Origin: Cryptomeria japonica
Taxonomy: Eukaryota > Streptophyta > Pinopsida > Cupressales > Cupressaceae
DNA: 64,000 bases
Assembly (NCBI RefSeq): GCF_030272615.1
Contig: NC_081409.1
Span: 617,870,755-617,934,754, forward strand
Direction of reading: 5' to 3'
Part shown: piece after piece, positions 36,957 to 48,155 of the stretch
How the letters are laid out: each line of letters opens with the position of its first letter
How positions within the stretch are numbered: position 1 is the stretch's first letter
The notes under the pieces: model-generated
Told to the model about the DNA's origin: nothing
The model's database searches: none
What the model saw: only the letters and a program-made list of their open reading frames with translations
Position numbers and translations under genes: made by a program

Positions 36957-38540
36957 ATGGAGCCTAATTTGGCTAGCTTTTTCAATAAGGATATTGCTGC
37001 TTCTTCCCATCCTCCAGATATTTTTGTTTATCCTCTTGACAATTCTCACAATGAGGAGGAATCACTAACTAGAGTATCCATTGACCAATTGGCGAAGATG
37101 GATAATGAATTTGACAATCTTCAACAATGGATGAGTCAAGAATACCTGGAAAGTGAAGCTCTCCCATTGATTGAAGGATTAAAACGAATGATTCAAAGTG
37201 ATAAGCATGGTGTTGATATCTTGTGTGGTATTGCTCACATTGTTGATTCTAATATTATGCCTATGAAGAGTTATGCTGAAAACCTAGGTTATACACAACC
37301 TCCCAATCAAGTTAATCATTCTATTCCTTTGACAACCTCCATGACTAGTGTTCCTACCTTCACATCAAACATCATGGCTACTTCTACACAAAATGTCACA
37401 CCTATAAATGTTAGTCATGGGGGCAATACTTCTTCTTTCATTCCTCCTACCATGAGTGTTCCCCTTGTCACCCAATCACATCCACCACCTATAAATGTTA
37501 GTCAAGGGGGCAACTCCTTTAATCATAATTCTTTCATTCCTCCCATAAGTCTTCAATGTGCTACCCAATCTTCTCCATTACCCACTTATCATAGTATTCC
37601 ACCCCCTTATTCTCAACCTCTTCCTTCATTCAGCAATGCCACTCCTCCCTCTCAATCAAACATGTCTAATTCCAATCCTTCTAGAGGCTACAATCAATAG
37701 TCTTTCCCAAACAGTGTCTTCCTTACAACAACAAACAACTTCCATGAATCAATCCAAGTATAATGTGCCCACATTTGATGTAGCGAGCCCATTATCCCAC
37801 GATATTGTTAGAGCCATCCCTCCTAAACATGTAGAAGTCCCTCAATTGGAATTTATAATCGAAAAGGTGATCCTTTAACTCATGTTAAAACATTCCAAAC
37901 TTTGTGTAGTGACTTTGCTCATGACCAAAGATTGTTAGCAAAATTGTTTACTAGAACATTAAGGGATAGAGATTTGCAATGGTATTGTTCTTTGCCTCCT
38001 TATTCTATTACTTCTTTTCAGCAATTGGCTAATGCTTTCATTCAACAATTTCACAATAACATTGGTCCTAAAGTAACTTTTACTGGTTTAATGCATTGTA
38101 AACAAACAAGTTGTTAAAAAAAAAGTGACTGATTTTATTGGTAGATATAAGCATTTGTATTATCAGATTTCTTTTCCTGTGGCTGATCAAGATATTCAAA
38201 AGATTTTCATTGCTAATTTACAAAAAGACATTAGGGATAAACTTCTGTTAACTGAGTTTACTTCCTTTCCACAATTGTGCTCAATACTTCACAATTATCA
38301 TCTGACTGTGAGTCAATTGGAACAATCATCTCCTTCCATGGCTCCAAGTGATAAGGGTGATAGTGCTCAACAACCGTTTGCGAAGTTCAAACCAAACAAA
38401 GGATTCATCAAATTCGATGACAACAACAACAACAGTCAATTCGTAGGTGCTACAGGTGTGCCTCCATTATCTAAATTCTTTAAAAGAGAAAAAGAGTTTA
38501 CTCCTTTGAATGAATCTTTGCATAGCATTATGTCTTAATT
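36957..38540 (+). pseudogene. Gag of the inner gypsy element
   Basis: The N-terminal part (MEPNLASFFNKD, LPLIEGLKRMIQSDKHGVD) is followed by a long Ser/Pro/Asn-rich stretch with a repeated INVSQGGN/INVSHGGN motif. The conserved gag core starts near 37840: YNRKGDPLTHVKTFQTLCSD, LAKLFTRTLRDRDLQWYCSL, FIQQFHNNIG, TDFIGRYKHLYYQISFP, IFIANLQKDIRDKLLLTEF. Breaks: TAG at 37698, a frameshift near 37850, and an A9 run with a frame change near 38117. The gag core places it among plant Ty3/gypsy elements. Confidence 0.85.
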
Positions 38541-38553
38541 AATACAAAAGAAT

Positions 38554-39716
38554 GTGTTGAAACTTCCCCAAATCAAGTCAATTGATCCATCTAAATCAAC
38601 TTCCCCTTACTTTGATGCTAAATCTTTTTGTCAATATCATTGTCAGCCTGGTCATGATACTGAGAAGTGTTTTTCATTGAGAAGTAAGATTCAAGAATTG
38701 ATTGATAACAACACTATATCTGTGGCAGGTGTGAATGATAAAGGAAAGAAATCCGTAATCAGAACCTTCAAATCTTCACTAATCCTTTACCATCACATTC
38801 CACTAATGTTATTGAGACTGAACATCTTTCTTTCTCTCCCAATGATGTGAGCCTTCAAATTAATAATACGGTGAACGTTGTAGACCAACAAGAACCTCCT
38901 AAAGATTTGTGCATAACATTTGATCCTAGTGAGACCATTAAGGCACCCGATGGCCCATTATATATAAGTGCAAAAATAAAAGGTATACCTTCTAGAGGAG
39001 TCCTTATTGATCCTGCTTGCATGATTAATGTGATAATTGAAGAATTTCTTTATACTTTGCAATTGCATCAAGTGATATATGATGATACTGATGTGATAGT
39101 TAAAGTTTTCAATGGCTTCTCTTGTTCTGCTATTGGTTCTATAACACTTCCTATTGATGTTGGCACTAAATGCTTAGATGTTAAATTTGCTATCATTCCT
39201 ACATCCCATCAATTTCGTGTGAAGTTGGGACATCCTTGGCTCTCTTCCATGGAAGCGATCGCTTCTACTGTTCACAAGTGTTTGAAATTTCCTCATAATG
39301 GTGAAATCATAACTGTTAATCATAGCATATTTCAACCTACAATGAGGTGTGGAGATGTTTGTCTTGATTGTTTTTGGTTTGAACAATTCAAGCGTCTTGA
39401 ACCTAGAAGTGATGCTCTATTTAGATCATATCAAAAATGGAAAAATGAAATGATTTTATCCTTGAGTAAACCTAGAAATCCAACACTTAGCATTCCTCTT
39501 GATGATCATATACCCCTTCTTGAGGATAAGATCGTTCTTCCTCCTAAGGAAAGAAATAATCTTCCTCCCAAAGAGGCACGTATTCCTTCTCCTAAAGGGA
39601 AGTGTATTCTTTCTCCCAAGAAAAGAGACATTCCTCTTCCTAACAAAGAACCTATTCTTTTTCCTATGGACGAGTCTCCTCTTCCTCCCAAAGGTAGAAA
39701 AACTCTTCTTCCTTAA
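38554..39716 (+). pseudogene. Zinc-knuckle-like and aspartic-protease region of the inner gypsy element
   Basis: A knuckle-like motif FCQYHCQPGHDTEKC lies near 38625. After a frame change near 38830, a retropepsin-like domain follows (38847 on): LYISAKIKGIPSRGVLIDPA, GSITLPIDVGTKCLDVKFAI, VKLGHPWLSSMEAI. The catalytic D-[ST]-G of retropepsins is replaced by DPA, so it is unlikely to be active. The C-terminal part is a low-complexity run of LPPKE/LSPKK repeats (39515-39720). The frame ends in TAA at 39714, where pol would normally begin. Confidence 0.75.
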
Positions 39717-40440
39717 AAACAAACTATCCTTCCTAAGGTTAGACCTATCCCTCCTCCTCAAGATGGACTTGGTCTCCTTCCTACACCTCCTATTCCTCCT
39801 TTATATGGTGCGGTTCCTCCTCCATCTTACAGAGAGAAACAACCGGCCTCTCCCATTGTCCAACCTAAAAGACCTCAACCCATTCATCCCTCCCTATAAA
39901 AGAAGAGACGAAGCCTATACCTACTGAACCTAACCCACCTCAACTTTCAGCCCGTTGTGCGAGAGAACGCTGGCCGAGACATCGTGCTAGAGCTCGTGAA
40001 GTTGCTTCCCAAACCATTTCTTCTCCTAAAACACCAACAATTGACATGATTCCATTTTCTCCTAAACAGGATGTTCAACCCAATGCAAAATGCTTAAGAC
40101 AAATGATGGTTCAAGTTCTCTTCCCATTAGAGCTCCTATTCTTATTAATCTTGATGAAGAAATAGGTGAAAATGTTCTTAATGATGAAAATGTTGATCCT
40201 AATATTTCTAATGATGAATATGAATATGTTGACGTTAACAATGACTTATTTGCAAAATTCTCAAAAGCATTAATCCTAGCTCCTAGTAATGAACAAAGTG
40301 ACTTAGCATTAGAGCGTGGTCCTTGTTTGGAACTTGTGATATCTCCATCTATTGTGCTCGATGTGGCTCCTCTTGCGTGTTGTCCACCTTCCCGAAATAA
40401 TGATCAGCAAGATCAGGGGAAGGACGACGTGCTTTATTAG
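39717..40440 (+). pseudogene. Proline-rich tail ORF of the inner gypsy element
   Basis: The Pro-rich run continues in other frames (LLPTPPIPPLYGAVPPPSY), then a basic segment LSARCARERWPRHRARAREV near 39945, then an acidic one (40090-40440: INLDEEIGENVLNDENVD, DEYEYVDVNNDLF) ending TAG at 40438. It replaces the RT-RNase H-integrase part found in autonomous relatives. I do not recognise it. Confidence 0.55.
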
Positions 40441-40456
40441 CTTCATTAGCACTGTA

Positions 40457-40458
<2 letters not shown>

Positions 40459-40492
<34 letters not shown>
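40459..40492 (+). repeat. (CT)17 microsatellite
   Basis: An uninterrupted CT dinucleotide run immediately after the tail ORF of the inner gypsy element. Confidence 0.98.
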
Positions 40493-40497
<5 letters not shown>

Positions 40498-41181
40498 CTT
40501 GCTTGTTTGTAACATTCTTCTATTTGTTCTCTCTATTCTTCTATTTGTTGTCCCTAGTGTTGTCTACTTGAGGACGATACAAAGCATTGAGATCTCTTTT
40601 GGTCTCTCCCATGTTGACTCAAAAGACACGTGTTCCCTACTTTCATGGTGGTTTCCTCTCTTTGGGGGATGAGGACGATTCTATGTATATACATACACAT
40701 GATATACATGAGTTATCATAAAAAGCATACTGACTCCAAAGTTAGGTGAAACCACCTCGTCCTTTGTGTTCATTATCCTCTCTTGGGGGCTAAATTATTG
40801 TGATAACGTGCTTGTCTTCTTTAGGTGTATCCTACCTTAAAGCAATTGCTCCTGGTGAGGTGTACGCAATCGCTTTAACGTGGGGGCATACACTCCGCTT
40901 ATAATTCTCTCTTTTGATACTTAAAGTTACTTCGCGAACTTTGTCTTTGCTTTGTAATTTTTGGTATTCCTTTCATGACTCATAGTAAGAGAACCTTACT
41001 AGTTGTAGTCATGGTTCTCTCTCTCTTTCATGGTCTTCCCTTTTACCTTATCATTGAAGTTGTAAGATCCTAAAGTCCACTGGGGGCTTGGTGAATCTTG
41101 CCTCCTTTATGTGGTGAAAGTTTTTCAATTTGAATTCCTTGTACTTTACTGATAGTATATGCATAAGATCATACTCTTGCT
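40493..41181 (+). other. 3' untranslated part of the inner gypsy element
   Basis: This non-coding stretch is T/C-rich and includes GGGGGCTAAATTATTGTGA near 40785, an apparent spare polypurine-like tract, and AAGTCCACTGGGGGCTTGG near 41073. It leads to the polypurine tract at 41182. Confidence 0.5.
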
Positions 41182-41196
41182 AAAGTGGGGGCTAAA
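41182..41196 (+). promoter_or_regulatory. Polypurine tract of the inner gypsy element
   Basis: AAAGTGGGGGCTAAA lies directly before the 3' LTR start, where plus-strand DNA synthesis is primed during reverse transcription. Confidence 0.75.
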
Positions 41197-42417
41197 TGTA
41201 ACGTCCTAAAATTGCAGCCCTTGCAATTTCCGACTACATTTGGGTCTTCGCCTTAGTGTTTGCGCCCCTTGGCCTGATCGGAGACCTGAATATGCTCATG
41301 TGCATCAAAAACACATTGCAATTTAACCTTGTGCTCTGCCCACACCTTGATCCTGCCCCAAAATAGGGCAGGACCAGGGCGTGGCGTCCTGGCCCTCACT
41401 GGGACCAGGGCATGGCAACTTGGTATCCCCTATTTTGGGACCTCCCTTGATCGTCTCCCCTTGGACCTAACTCAAATTTGAAGCGGGAATTCTCTCCTAT
41501 GTCGGCTCAAGTCGGAAAATCAATCAATTAAACCCACTAGCAAGTATATAAGAGGGATTTCCCCTCTCATTTGACATCCTAGGCAATCTAACGAAATTCA
41601 ATCAAGCATTCAAGAGATCAAGCATTCAAGTATTCAAGAGCAATTGAGCATTTTCAGTCATCCTTCAAGCTTTGGAGTAGCAATAGAGACAAGATTTCAA
41701 GCATTGAAGAGGAGATCAACATTCTACTTCATGAAACCCAAATTCCATGTGGAGGCAAACAAAACTTCACAAGGGGGTATAAGCATTCAATTTCATCCAA
41801 TTCAACATCTCCTCAAAGAGAAGGATTTCTACTTCCAGTCCTTTCATTTACATTATTTCTACCACTTGGTTAATTCCAAAACCGGGGTTTGATTTGAAGA
41901 CAAACCCCTATTCCCAACACATTTCCCCTTCTTTCTGTGTGTAGGAAACAGGTGCGCAACTGTACTTTTGGAATTAAGCTTTATTCACAGAGACGGAAAA
42001 ACCCTTTTTGACGCGCGGAAAGTTCGGAGGACCAATAGGAGGGCGCCCCTGTCCGGACACACGGTCCGTGCAAGTTTTACCGGATTTTGCAAAGTAGCTC
42101 TGAATCATCTCAAACTTCTCAAATCCAGGTGCACGGTTGAATCCCAAATCTGTAGCTCACTGTTTTTGCATACTTTGTCTCCATTTTCAGTACTGTCTTA
42201 ATTCAATCAATCAACTTACAAAAGAGGGCATATTGCATTTTTATCCATTCCAATCTGCTTAGCATTCAATCCTTGCATCCTTTGGGATTGGATCTAGTAG
42301 ATTCATCCCCCTCTTTCGAATGTAAAGTTCCTCCCAAGTGAAAATTTGGAACCTAGTGAATTCCCTCTTCTTCCAAGTGGCGGATTGGCTATGGTTCCCC
42401 AAATTTTCCACTTTACA
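41197..42417 (+). repeat. 3' LTR of the inner gypsy element
   Basis: It starts TGTAACGTCCTAAAATTGCA and ends CCACTTTACA, giving TGTAA/TTACA inverted ends. It matches the 5' LTR almost throughout, with scattered substitutions and an extra TGGCCCTCACTGGGACCAGG-like segment near 41388. The differences indicate an old insertion. Confidence 0.85.
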
Positions 42418-43210
42418 ACAACAAAGAAACTAGGGGTGGTAAATATGGAGATGATTAGAATGAATCTCACCAATACAATTGTTGAAGGAAGGTCTAGTGT
42501 GAACTTGCTTCTGGAAGACACTTGGAGAAGTATTGGCAAGCCGACCATTTGGCCCCCAACTTTTCAACGAGTGGGCACAGATCAACAAGGTATCAAGGTA
42601 CAAATGGTAACTATAAGAATCCAAGCATTTATGTGGAACTTTGTGCTCATCACATCAAAGAAGAAAACATACAATTTATTGTTGGGTTGGGGTTGGCTTG
42701 TAACAGCCAAATCCAATCTCAACTATAAAAAGAATACAATCTCCATTGAGATAAGGGTTAGAAATATATAATTGATTTGAAAAACCAAGCAATTAGTGAG
42801 GAAGCAGTGCGGATTCATTAGATTTTGATTGAAGAAGAATGGATGGAAAATCAAGCTCCAATGGAACCAAATGACAAAGGAATTTTGGAGTTATAGTCAT
42901 GTTTAGATGATGAAACGAATTCTCTCCTTGGCATATTTCATTGGTAATTGGAGGATCATGAAGTATTTCCGTCAACTTGTAATTTTCTCAATGTTACGAA
43001 TCTCAATGAGCAAAAACTAATGAAAAATGATTTTACTAAGTTGGACAATTTATATGTGTGGGATGTAGTCCATGGTTTGCAAAAGGCAATAGTTGCAACA
43101 AAGGGTTTTGACTTTGATGAAGAATGCAAAATTCTGGACGATATGTCTCAAAATACTAAGAGCAAAATATTTAAAGTGGGCGTACAAATATTGATGAAGT
43201 CAAATTAACT
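42418..43210 (+). pseudogene. Outer Ty3/gypsy protease and beginning of pol, continued
   Basis: Directly after the inner element the outer one resumes: VEGRSSVNLLLEDTWRSIGK, PTIWPPTFQRVGTDQQGIKV, LLLGWGWLVTAKSNLNYKKN. This corresponds to the aspartic protease of plant gypsy elements (canonical DGGSG replaced by EGRSS; LLGRGWL flap region as LLGWGWL). A further decayed stretch runs to 43210 (VWDVVHGLQKAIVATKGFDF) without a recognisable RT. It is disrupted by stops near 42768 and 42900. Confidence 0.7.
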
Positions 43211-44200
43211 TCACAAAATATTCGCAGAAAAATAAATAGTGAAAAAGAGGCAAAAATATTATTTGGCAATTGAAGGATAAAATAATAAAAGGCTTGATTA
43301 CATAAATAGCTTAATTACGCAACCCGACTATATTAAATGGTTAACATATATTGTACGACCAAGCTACAAAGACAACCGTCTACTAAGTCAAATTTGCAAC
43401 AGTCAGGAGACAGGACCTTTAGAAGGGACGAGGCCATGGAAATGCATAACCCTCCAAGATTTATTGAGGGATATAAAATGTAGATCGATACTCAAAGGAG
43501 ACCACCAAGCAATTGGGATCAGAATCATTATAATCTGCTATCTGCATTAATCAGATCAGATGGAAAAATATACATAACAACAAACATGTAAATATATATA
43601 TCGAAGGAGAAAAATAATTGAATACATGGAATCTGTACAAAGGAAATTGGGATTAAAATATTATCAGCAGCAGTTTGGTATGCTATATCGTGCTTATGAT
43701 CATATACTTGTTCATTTATGTTGTGTTATGTCTGCATTTCTATATATAAATGTAATACAAGTTATTGTATCTTCTATTATAAAGACATTCAAAGTAGCAT
43801 TGTGAATAAGATTGCATGTGATCATAATGTTAGATCAGATTTATACTTAATTTCTTATACATTCATAATGCATGAAAGACTATTATATCAATGACCTAGT
43901 CTTTAATCATTCGCTATTGCCTGCGAGAGGATAGGTTGGTGTGTGTAGGGAGAGGCGAAGTAAATCCTCACAAGATAGTTAAGCCCAATATGGGGTATGG
44001 ACGGAGTCCTGAAACCTTGAGGGAGCCTACTTGTAGACTGGTTTCCAAGCACCCTATGACAGTAAATCCCTATCCTCTATTAGGGTTAGGAAAGAAAAGG
44101 ATGTGGCCTAAATATAATAATTATTGATTGTATTATGAATAATTAATTGTTCTCTAGTTTTAATAATCTGATTGATGGCATGATTAGTGTGGTGAAATAC
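43211..44200. other. Non-coding LTR-like debris
   Basis: It contains CTGCGAGAGGATAGGTTG and GGAGAGGCGAAG-like phrases near 43920-43960 and ATCAGATCAGATGG near 43548, echoing 13580-14160. No ORF with a recognisable domain. Probably remains of another LTR. Confidence 0.35.
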
Positions 44201-44329
44201 GGTTAATTATGGGAAATGGGCTTACTCCCAGTAGGGGACATTGCAAGATTGTAGAATTTATACAAAGGATAATGCTGGTTTCACCAAAAGGTAACTATAA
44301 TTAATTTGCTCCCTTAATGGACTATAACA

Positions 44330-44510
44330 TTACATGCTACAAATGCAACAATTTTGGGGGCACAACATTTTTTTGCAGAACTATTTTTGTTGAGCCTCTG
44401 AGACAAAGCATGGAAGATGTTCTTGACAAAAGAATTGACTAATCAACTAAGGCTTGGAAGAAAAATAAGTAGGAGAAAGAAATGAAAGAAGAATTGATGT
44501 TTGTTCAAAG
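44330..44510 (+). pseudogene. Copia gag zinc knuckle, left half of a split element
   Basis: The segment reads CYKCNNFGGTTFFC, a copia-type CX2CX4HX4C knuckle in which the histidine is replaced by glycine, so metal binding is probably lost. It continues EELMFVQ, where it is interrupted by a DNA transposon at 44511. The remainder (VQTTLHTRNKGDKWYVDNG) resumes at 53175. Joining the two flanks restores the frame through one copy of the target site. Confidence 0.75.
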
Positions 44511-45388
44511 TTCCAAAGTTTTAAAACTCGGACTCGCCATGGACTCGGCAAATCAAAAATTTGGACTCGGACTCGGACTCGGACTCATGAAAGACTCGCG
44601 AAAGGCTCGGCAAGGACTCAACAAAAAAGAAAACCGTACTTTTACAAAAAAACATAAAGAAATTAATGCATTTAGAGAACATAAGAGCCATAATTGAAAC
44701 ATTACACATATCATATGATCTACAAACGCGCAATATTTGAAATTTCATCATTCATACTCATAGTTTCAACTCTAAAATGTATAATAGCAGCATAAGTTTA
44801 TAAATGTTTACAAAATTACATATAATGATATGTCCAACTCCAAATGTGAAAAACAACAATGAACAAACTAAAGAGAAGACTACAAACTAATGAAAAAGTC
44901 CAGTGTTCCACCGGCGTTGGGGACGGGTTTCTAGGATGGGGGGACCTGTTGTGACCATTTCACACATCGCCCCATCGCAAATGGGGACCCCCTCTTTTTG
45001 CCTGTTTTTTCGCTTGTTTTCGCTTTCGTTTTTAGGGTTTTGTTAGTCCGTTAGTCGTCTGGATTTAGGGCCAAGCCTTAGGGTTTTAAATATTGCCTTT
45101 TCAAGCCAAAATCCAGTCACTTTTGAGAGCTTTTTGAGCTTCTTGTCTAGAATGCAAATTTTGAATGCAATGAATTCGCCAAAATGGTCTAATTTTCAAT
45201 TGGAATGTTCATGTAGAGCTTAAACTTGTCTAAATGATGACCGTCAATATGAATTTTTGTCTGACTGAATATTTTGACCAAATTTTGACTTTTTTGAAGT
45301 TTGATCCTGGGCATTGGAATTGATTTGTTTTCGCCTCGTGAAGTGTTAAAATGTGAAAAATCTTGTTATTTTGGCCTATAGGAGCAAA

Positions 45389-47151
45389 ATCGCTCCTGTC
45401 CCTCAGTGAAGGACGGGAGCTCAATTTCAAATATCTCATTGTCCTTGCAGAGTCCAGACAAATTTTACGTTTGAAGTGATAGAGAACGACAAGATCTTTC
45501 ATTTGAATATAAATTGAAGATTTTCATGAACACAGAAATGCCTCCAGGAGCAAAATCGCCCCTGTCCCTCAGTGAAGGACCGGAGCTACAATTCAAATTT
45601 CGCCTTGTCCTTGCAAGATTTTGAAAACTTAATGATTTGAGGACGTCCGAAGGAAGATACTTTGCCAAATGAATATAATTTGAGATGCAAAAAACGAAGG
45701 AAAATGACCTATATTGACTAAATCGCTCCTGTCCCTCTCCAAGGGACCAGGGCGAGGTACCTTGTAGCTCTCGTCCCTCTCCTAGGGACCAGAGCGATTT
45801 CCTCCATTTTGCAAAATCCAGACAAGGGTCAAGGCAAGTTTACGTTCAAAAACGAAGGAGAACATGAGATGAATGCATTGAATATAAATTGAAGATTTTT
45901 GGGACGTCCATACCAATGCTAAATGCCTAGTTCGCTCCTGTCCCTCAGGAAGGGACCAGAGCGATTTTTGATATAATTGCCTTTTTTTGCAAAATTCCAA
46001 ATGATGTCAAGGCATGGGCGTATAGAGTAAAGAAGGACAAATCCGTTGAATATAAACTTAGCGCATGGCAAAGAGAGATGAAAGCCACAAAGGAAGGATC
46101 GCTCCTGTCCCTCTCCAAGGGACCAGGGCGATACAATGGTGATGATGCGTCCCTCCAAAGTTCAAGGGCGTCCCTCCAAGGTTCAAGGCCGATCCAAGTC
46201 AGGACGAAGGGTGGCGAGGACATTTCAAGGCATTTCCATCAAGCGCAACGTTGCAAAGGTCATCACATGGAAGGATTTGCACTCTAAAGACCTAGATCGC
46301 TCCTGTCCCTCTCCAAGGGACCAGAGCGATATTTCTATTAAAGCATCGATTTCAAAAGACAAGCAAGTTTCAAGCTACCAAGAGGGTCGAAAGGACATCA
46401 TTCCACGCAATAAAGATGATTGCAAGTCGGTACAAACAAGAACAAGCATGTTATGATGAACTTCGCTCCTGTCCCTCAGGAAGGGACTAGAGCGATATTG
46501 ATATATTAGATTAATCCATGCAAGATTTACGTAAAGACAAAGATACACAAGGTTATATATGCTCCAGGACATCGTTTGAAGACAATTTGCAAGAGTTTTT
46601 AACGTCCAAACATTGCTAATCGAGGTAAAAGTCCCCCATCGCTCCTGTCCTTTGGACAAGGACCAAGGCGATCCTATCAAAACACTCACGTTCCTTCAAA
46701 GATCAAGGCGAAATGAGGATAGGAAATGCGAAGGACGACATTTGGAGGACATTGCAAAGAGGATCGAAGTTTAAAAGTTGCCAAGATCAAGGAGAAATAA
46801 TGGATCGCTCCTGTCCCTCTCCAAGGGACAAGGGCGATGGTCCCTTTAATGCATCCAAACACATAATGAAAGCCAATGGAAATAAGCGCAAAGGACACGA
46901 GCAATGATATTTCGAAGGTCAAAGATACAAGATGAACATAAAAACATGGAGATCGCTCCTGTCCCTCTCCAGGGGACCAGGGCGATAATGGTCATGGGAT
47001 GCACTTGCTCGCACAAGGAAGAAATTCAAGTTCAAAGGACCACCAGATGATCGATTTGGGACGTGGAAGTGAAGGAGTTGAACGTTAAAAACGCAAGAAT
47101 CATGCCAAAATCATGGATCGCTCTTGTCCCTCTCCAAGGGACCAGAGCGAT
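45389..47151 (+). repeat. Hairpin array of B4 with a 166-bp period
   Basis: Twelve units of about 34 bp resemble ATCGCTCCTGTCCCT, a short loop, and AGGGACCAGGGCGAT, each half nearly the reverse complement of the other. Starts are near 45389, 45555, 45721, 45766, 45931, 46098, 46296, 46462, 46638, 46804, 46952 and 47117. Most intervals are 165-167 bp. Sequence between the units is only loosely similar (AAGGTTCAAGGC, GAATATAAATTGAAGATTT recur), so the hairpin core is more conserved than the rest. The stems vary on both arms, as in TCAGTGAAGGAC and TTTGGACAAGGACC. Confidence 0.9.
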
Positions 47152-47485
47152 GAGGTACGTCCCTTTATTTTCTTATTTTGGCGCCCAATTAAAACAATTC
47201 AAATTTTCTTTAAATGCTAAATCAATTTAAAAAATTGAAAATCCATTTGTTATTGGCATTTAATATGGCGTTAACATTTATTAATTATTTTTGCCTTATT
47301 TAAAAATCGAAATTTGCAATTAAAAAACGCAAGGCATTAGTAATTAATTAATTAATTAATAAGAAAATCGATTTGAGCGCTCATGTATAGAGGTCGGCCT
47401 TGTTATGTCATTGCAAATCATTTAAAAATCGTTTGAAATTGTTATATTTTATCAAGTCGGCCTAAGGGGGTAAAGGATGCAAGCG

Positions 47486-47500
47486 CTATATAAAGGGGTA
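47486..47500 (+). promoter_or_regulatory. TATA box upstream of the B4 ORF
   Basis: GCTATATAAAGGGG lies about 660 bp before the ORF start and just after the hairpin array. It is a strong plant TATA consensus and the most likely promoter for the long ORF. Repeated GGTGGCG/GGTGCGA phrases (47575-47780) follow in the presumed 5' UTR. Confidence 0.6.
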
Positions 47501-47956
47501 AAAGTTATCATTTCTACATCATTATTTTACCTTCCTTTATGCGAGTTGACAAGAGGCGAATATAGTGCGAGTTTCATTTATCCAAGGTGGCGAAGACACT
47601 CCAAAGGTGGTGCGAATTGCATTGAAGACCAAGGGTGGCGCGCTTAGACATTCCAAAGGTGGTGCGACTTCAAACCAAAGGTGGCGTAGACATTCCCAAG
47701 GTGGTGTGAGGCGTGCGAGGTGTGTTTAAAGAGGTGCGAATTGCATTGAAGATCAAAGGGTGGTGCGAATTTGAAGACCACGCTTAAGGCGAATTTGCTA
47801 AGGACTTGGTGATTTATTTGTGCGAAATTGAAGATCACATTCTCTCCAGAGGTGGCGAAATCAAATTTGAGGGGATCATATTGAAGATTATCTTTATACC
47901 TCAATTTTGCCTAGGCAAATTTTGTTTTTACATTCTAGAGTTAGCTCTCTATCGAG

Positions 47957-48153
47957 GTATGGCGATTTAATTATTATTGTTTTATTCATTCATCGTCATA
48001 TTTCAAATTTTGAACTTTTAAATCTCTTAGCTCAATCGTTGTATTTTAGGAAATGATAACTCTAGGGACTTATCATGAGGTTTCCTAAAATCTATCTCTC
48101 TTATCTACGTTATTTATTGCAAAATCTATTTCTTATAATGAAATGTTGTGTAG
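47957..48153 (+). other. Possible leader intron of B4
   Basis: GAG|GTATGGCG at the left and TTGTGTAG at the right would define a 197-bp, T-rich GT-AG intron ending two bases before the ATG at 48156. The 9-mer GTATGGCGA occurs at both borders. B3 and A1 also show acceptor-like sites just before their start codons. The intron is a proposal only. Confidence 0.4.
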
Positions 48154-48155
48154 GT

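Larger units (their letters stand above)
34556..42417 (+). mobile_element. Inner Ty3/gypsy LTR element without RT or integrase
   Basis: Two LTRs about 1.2 kb long (34556-35755 and 41197-42417) flank a 5.4-kb internal region. The element sits inside an older gypsy copy, flanked by ACAAT (34551-34555) and ACAAC (42418-42422), a 5-bp duplication with one change. The interior has gag, a zinc-knuckle-like motif and a protease-like domain, then a Pro-rich tail. I find no reverse transcriptase (no YxDD), RNase H or integrase (no HHCC or DDE) anywhere between the LTRs. It is therefore a non-autonomous derivative, similar in design to the gag-only terminal-repeat retrotransposons described in plants. 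Confidence 0.85.

Noticed and set aside
39456-39761. Arg/Lys-rich minus-strand frames
   Set aside because: They are the complement of the Pro/Lys repeat in the gypsy protease tail.
45389-47151. Regularly spaced palindromic repeats resembling a CRISPR array
   Set aside because: Spacing is 165-167 bp with related, alignable spacers, in a plant transposon leader; no cas genes and clearly eukaryotic context.
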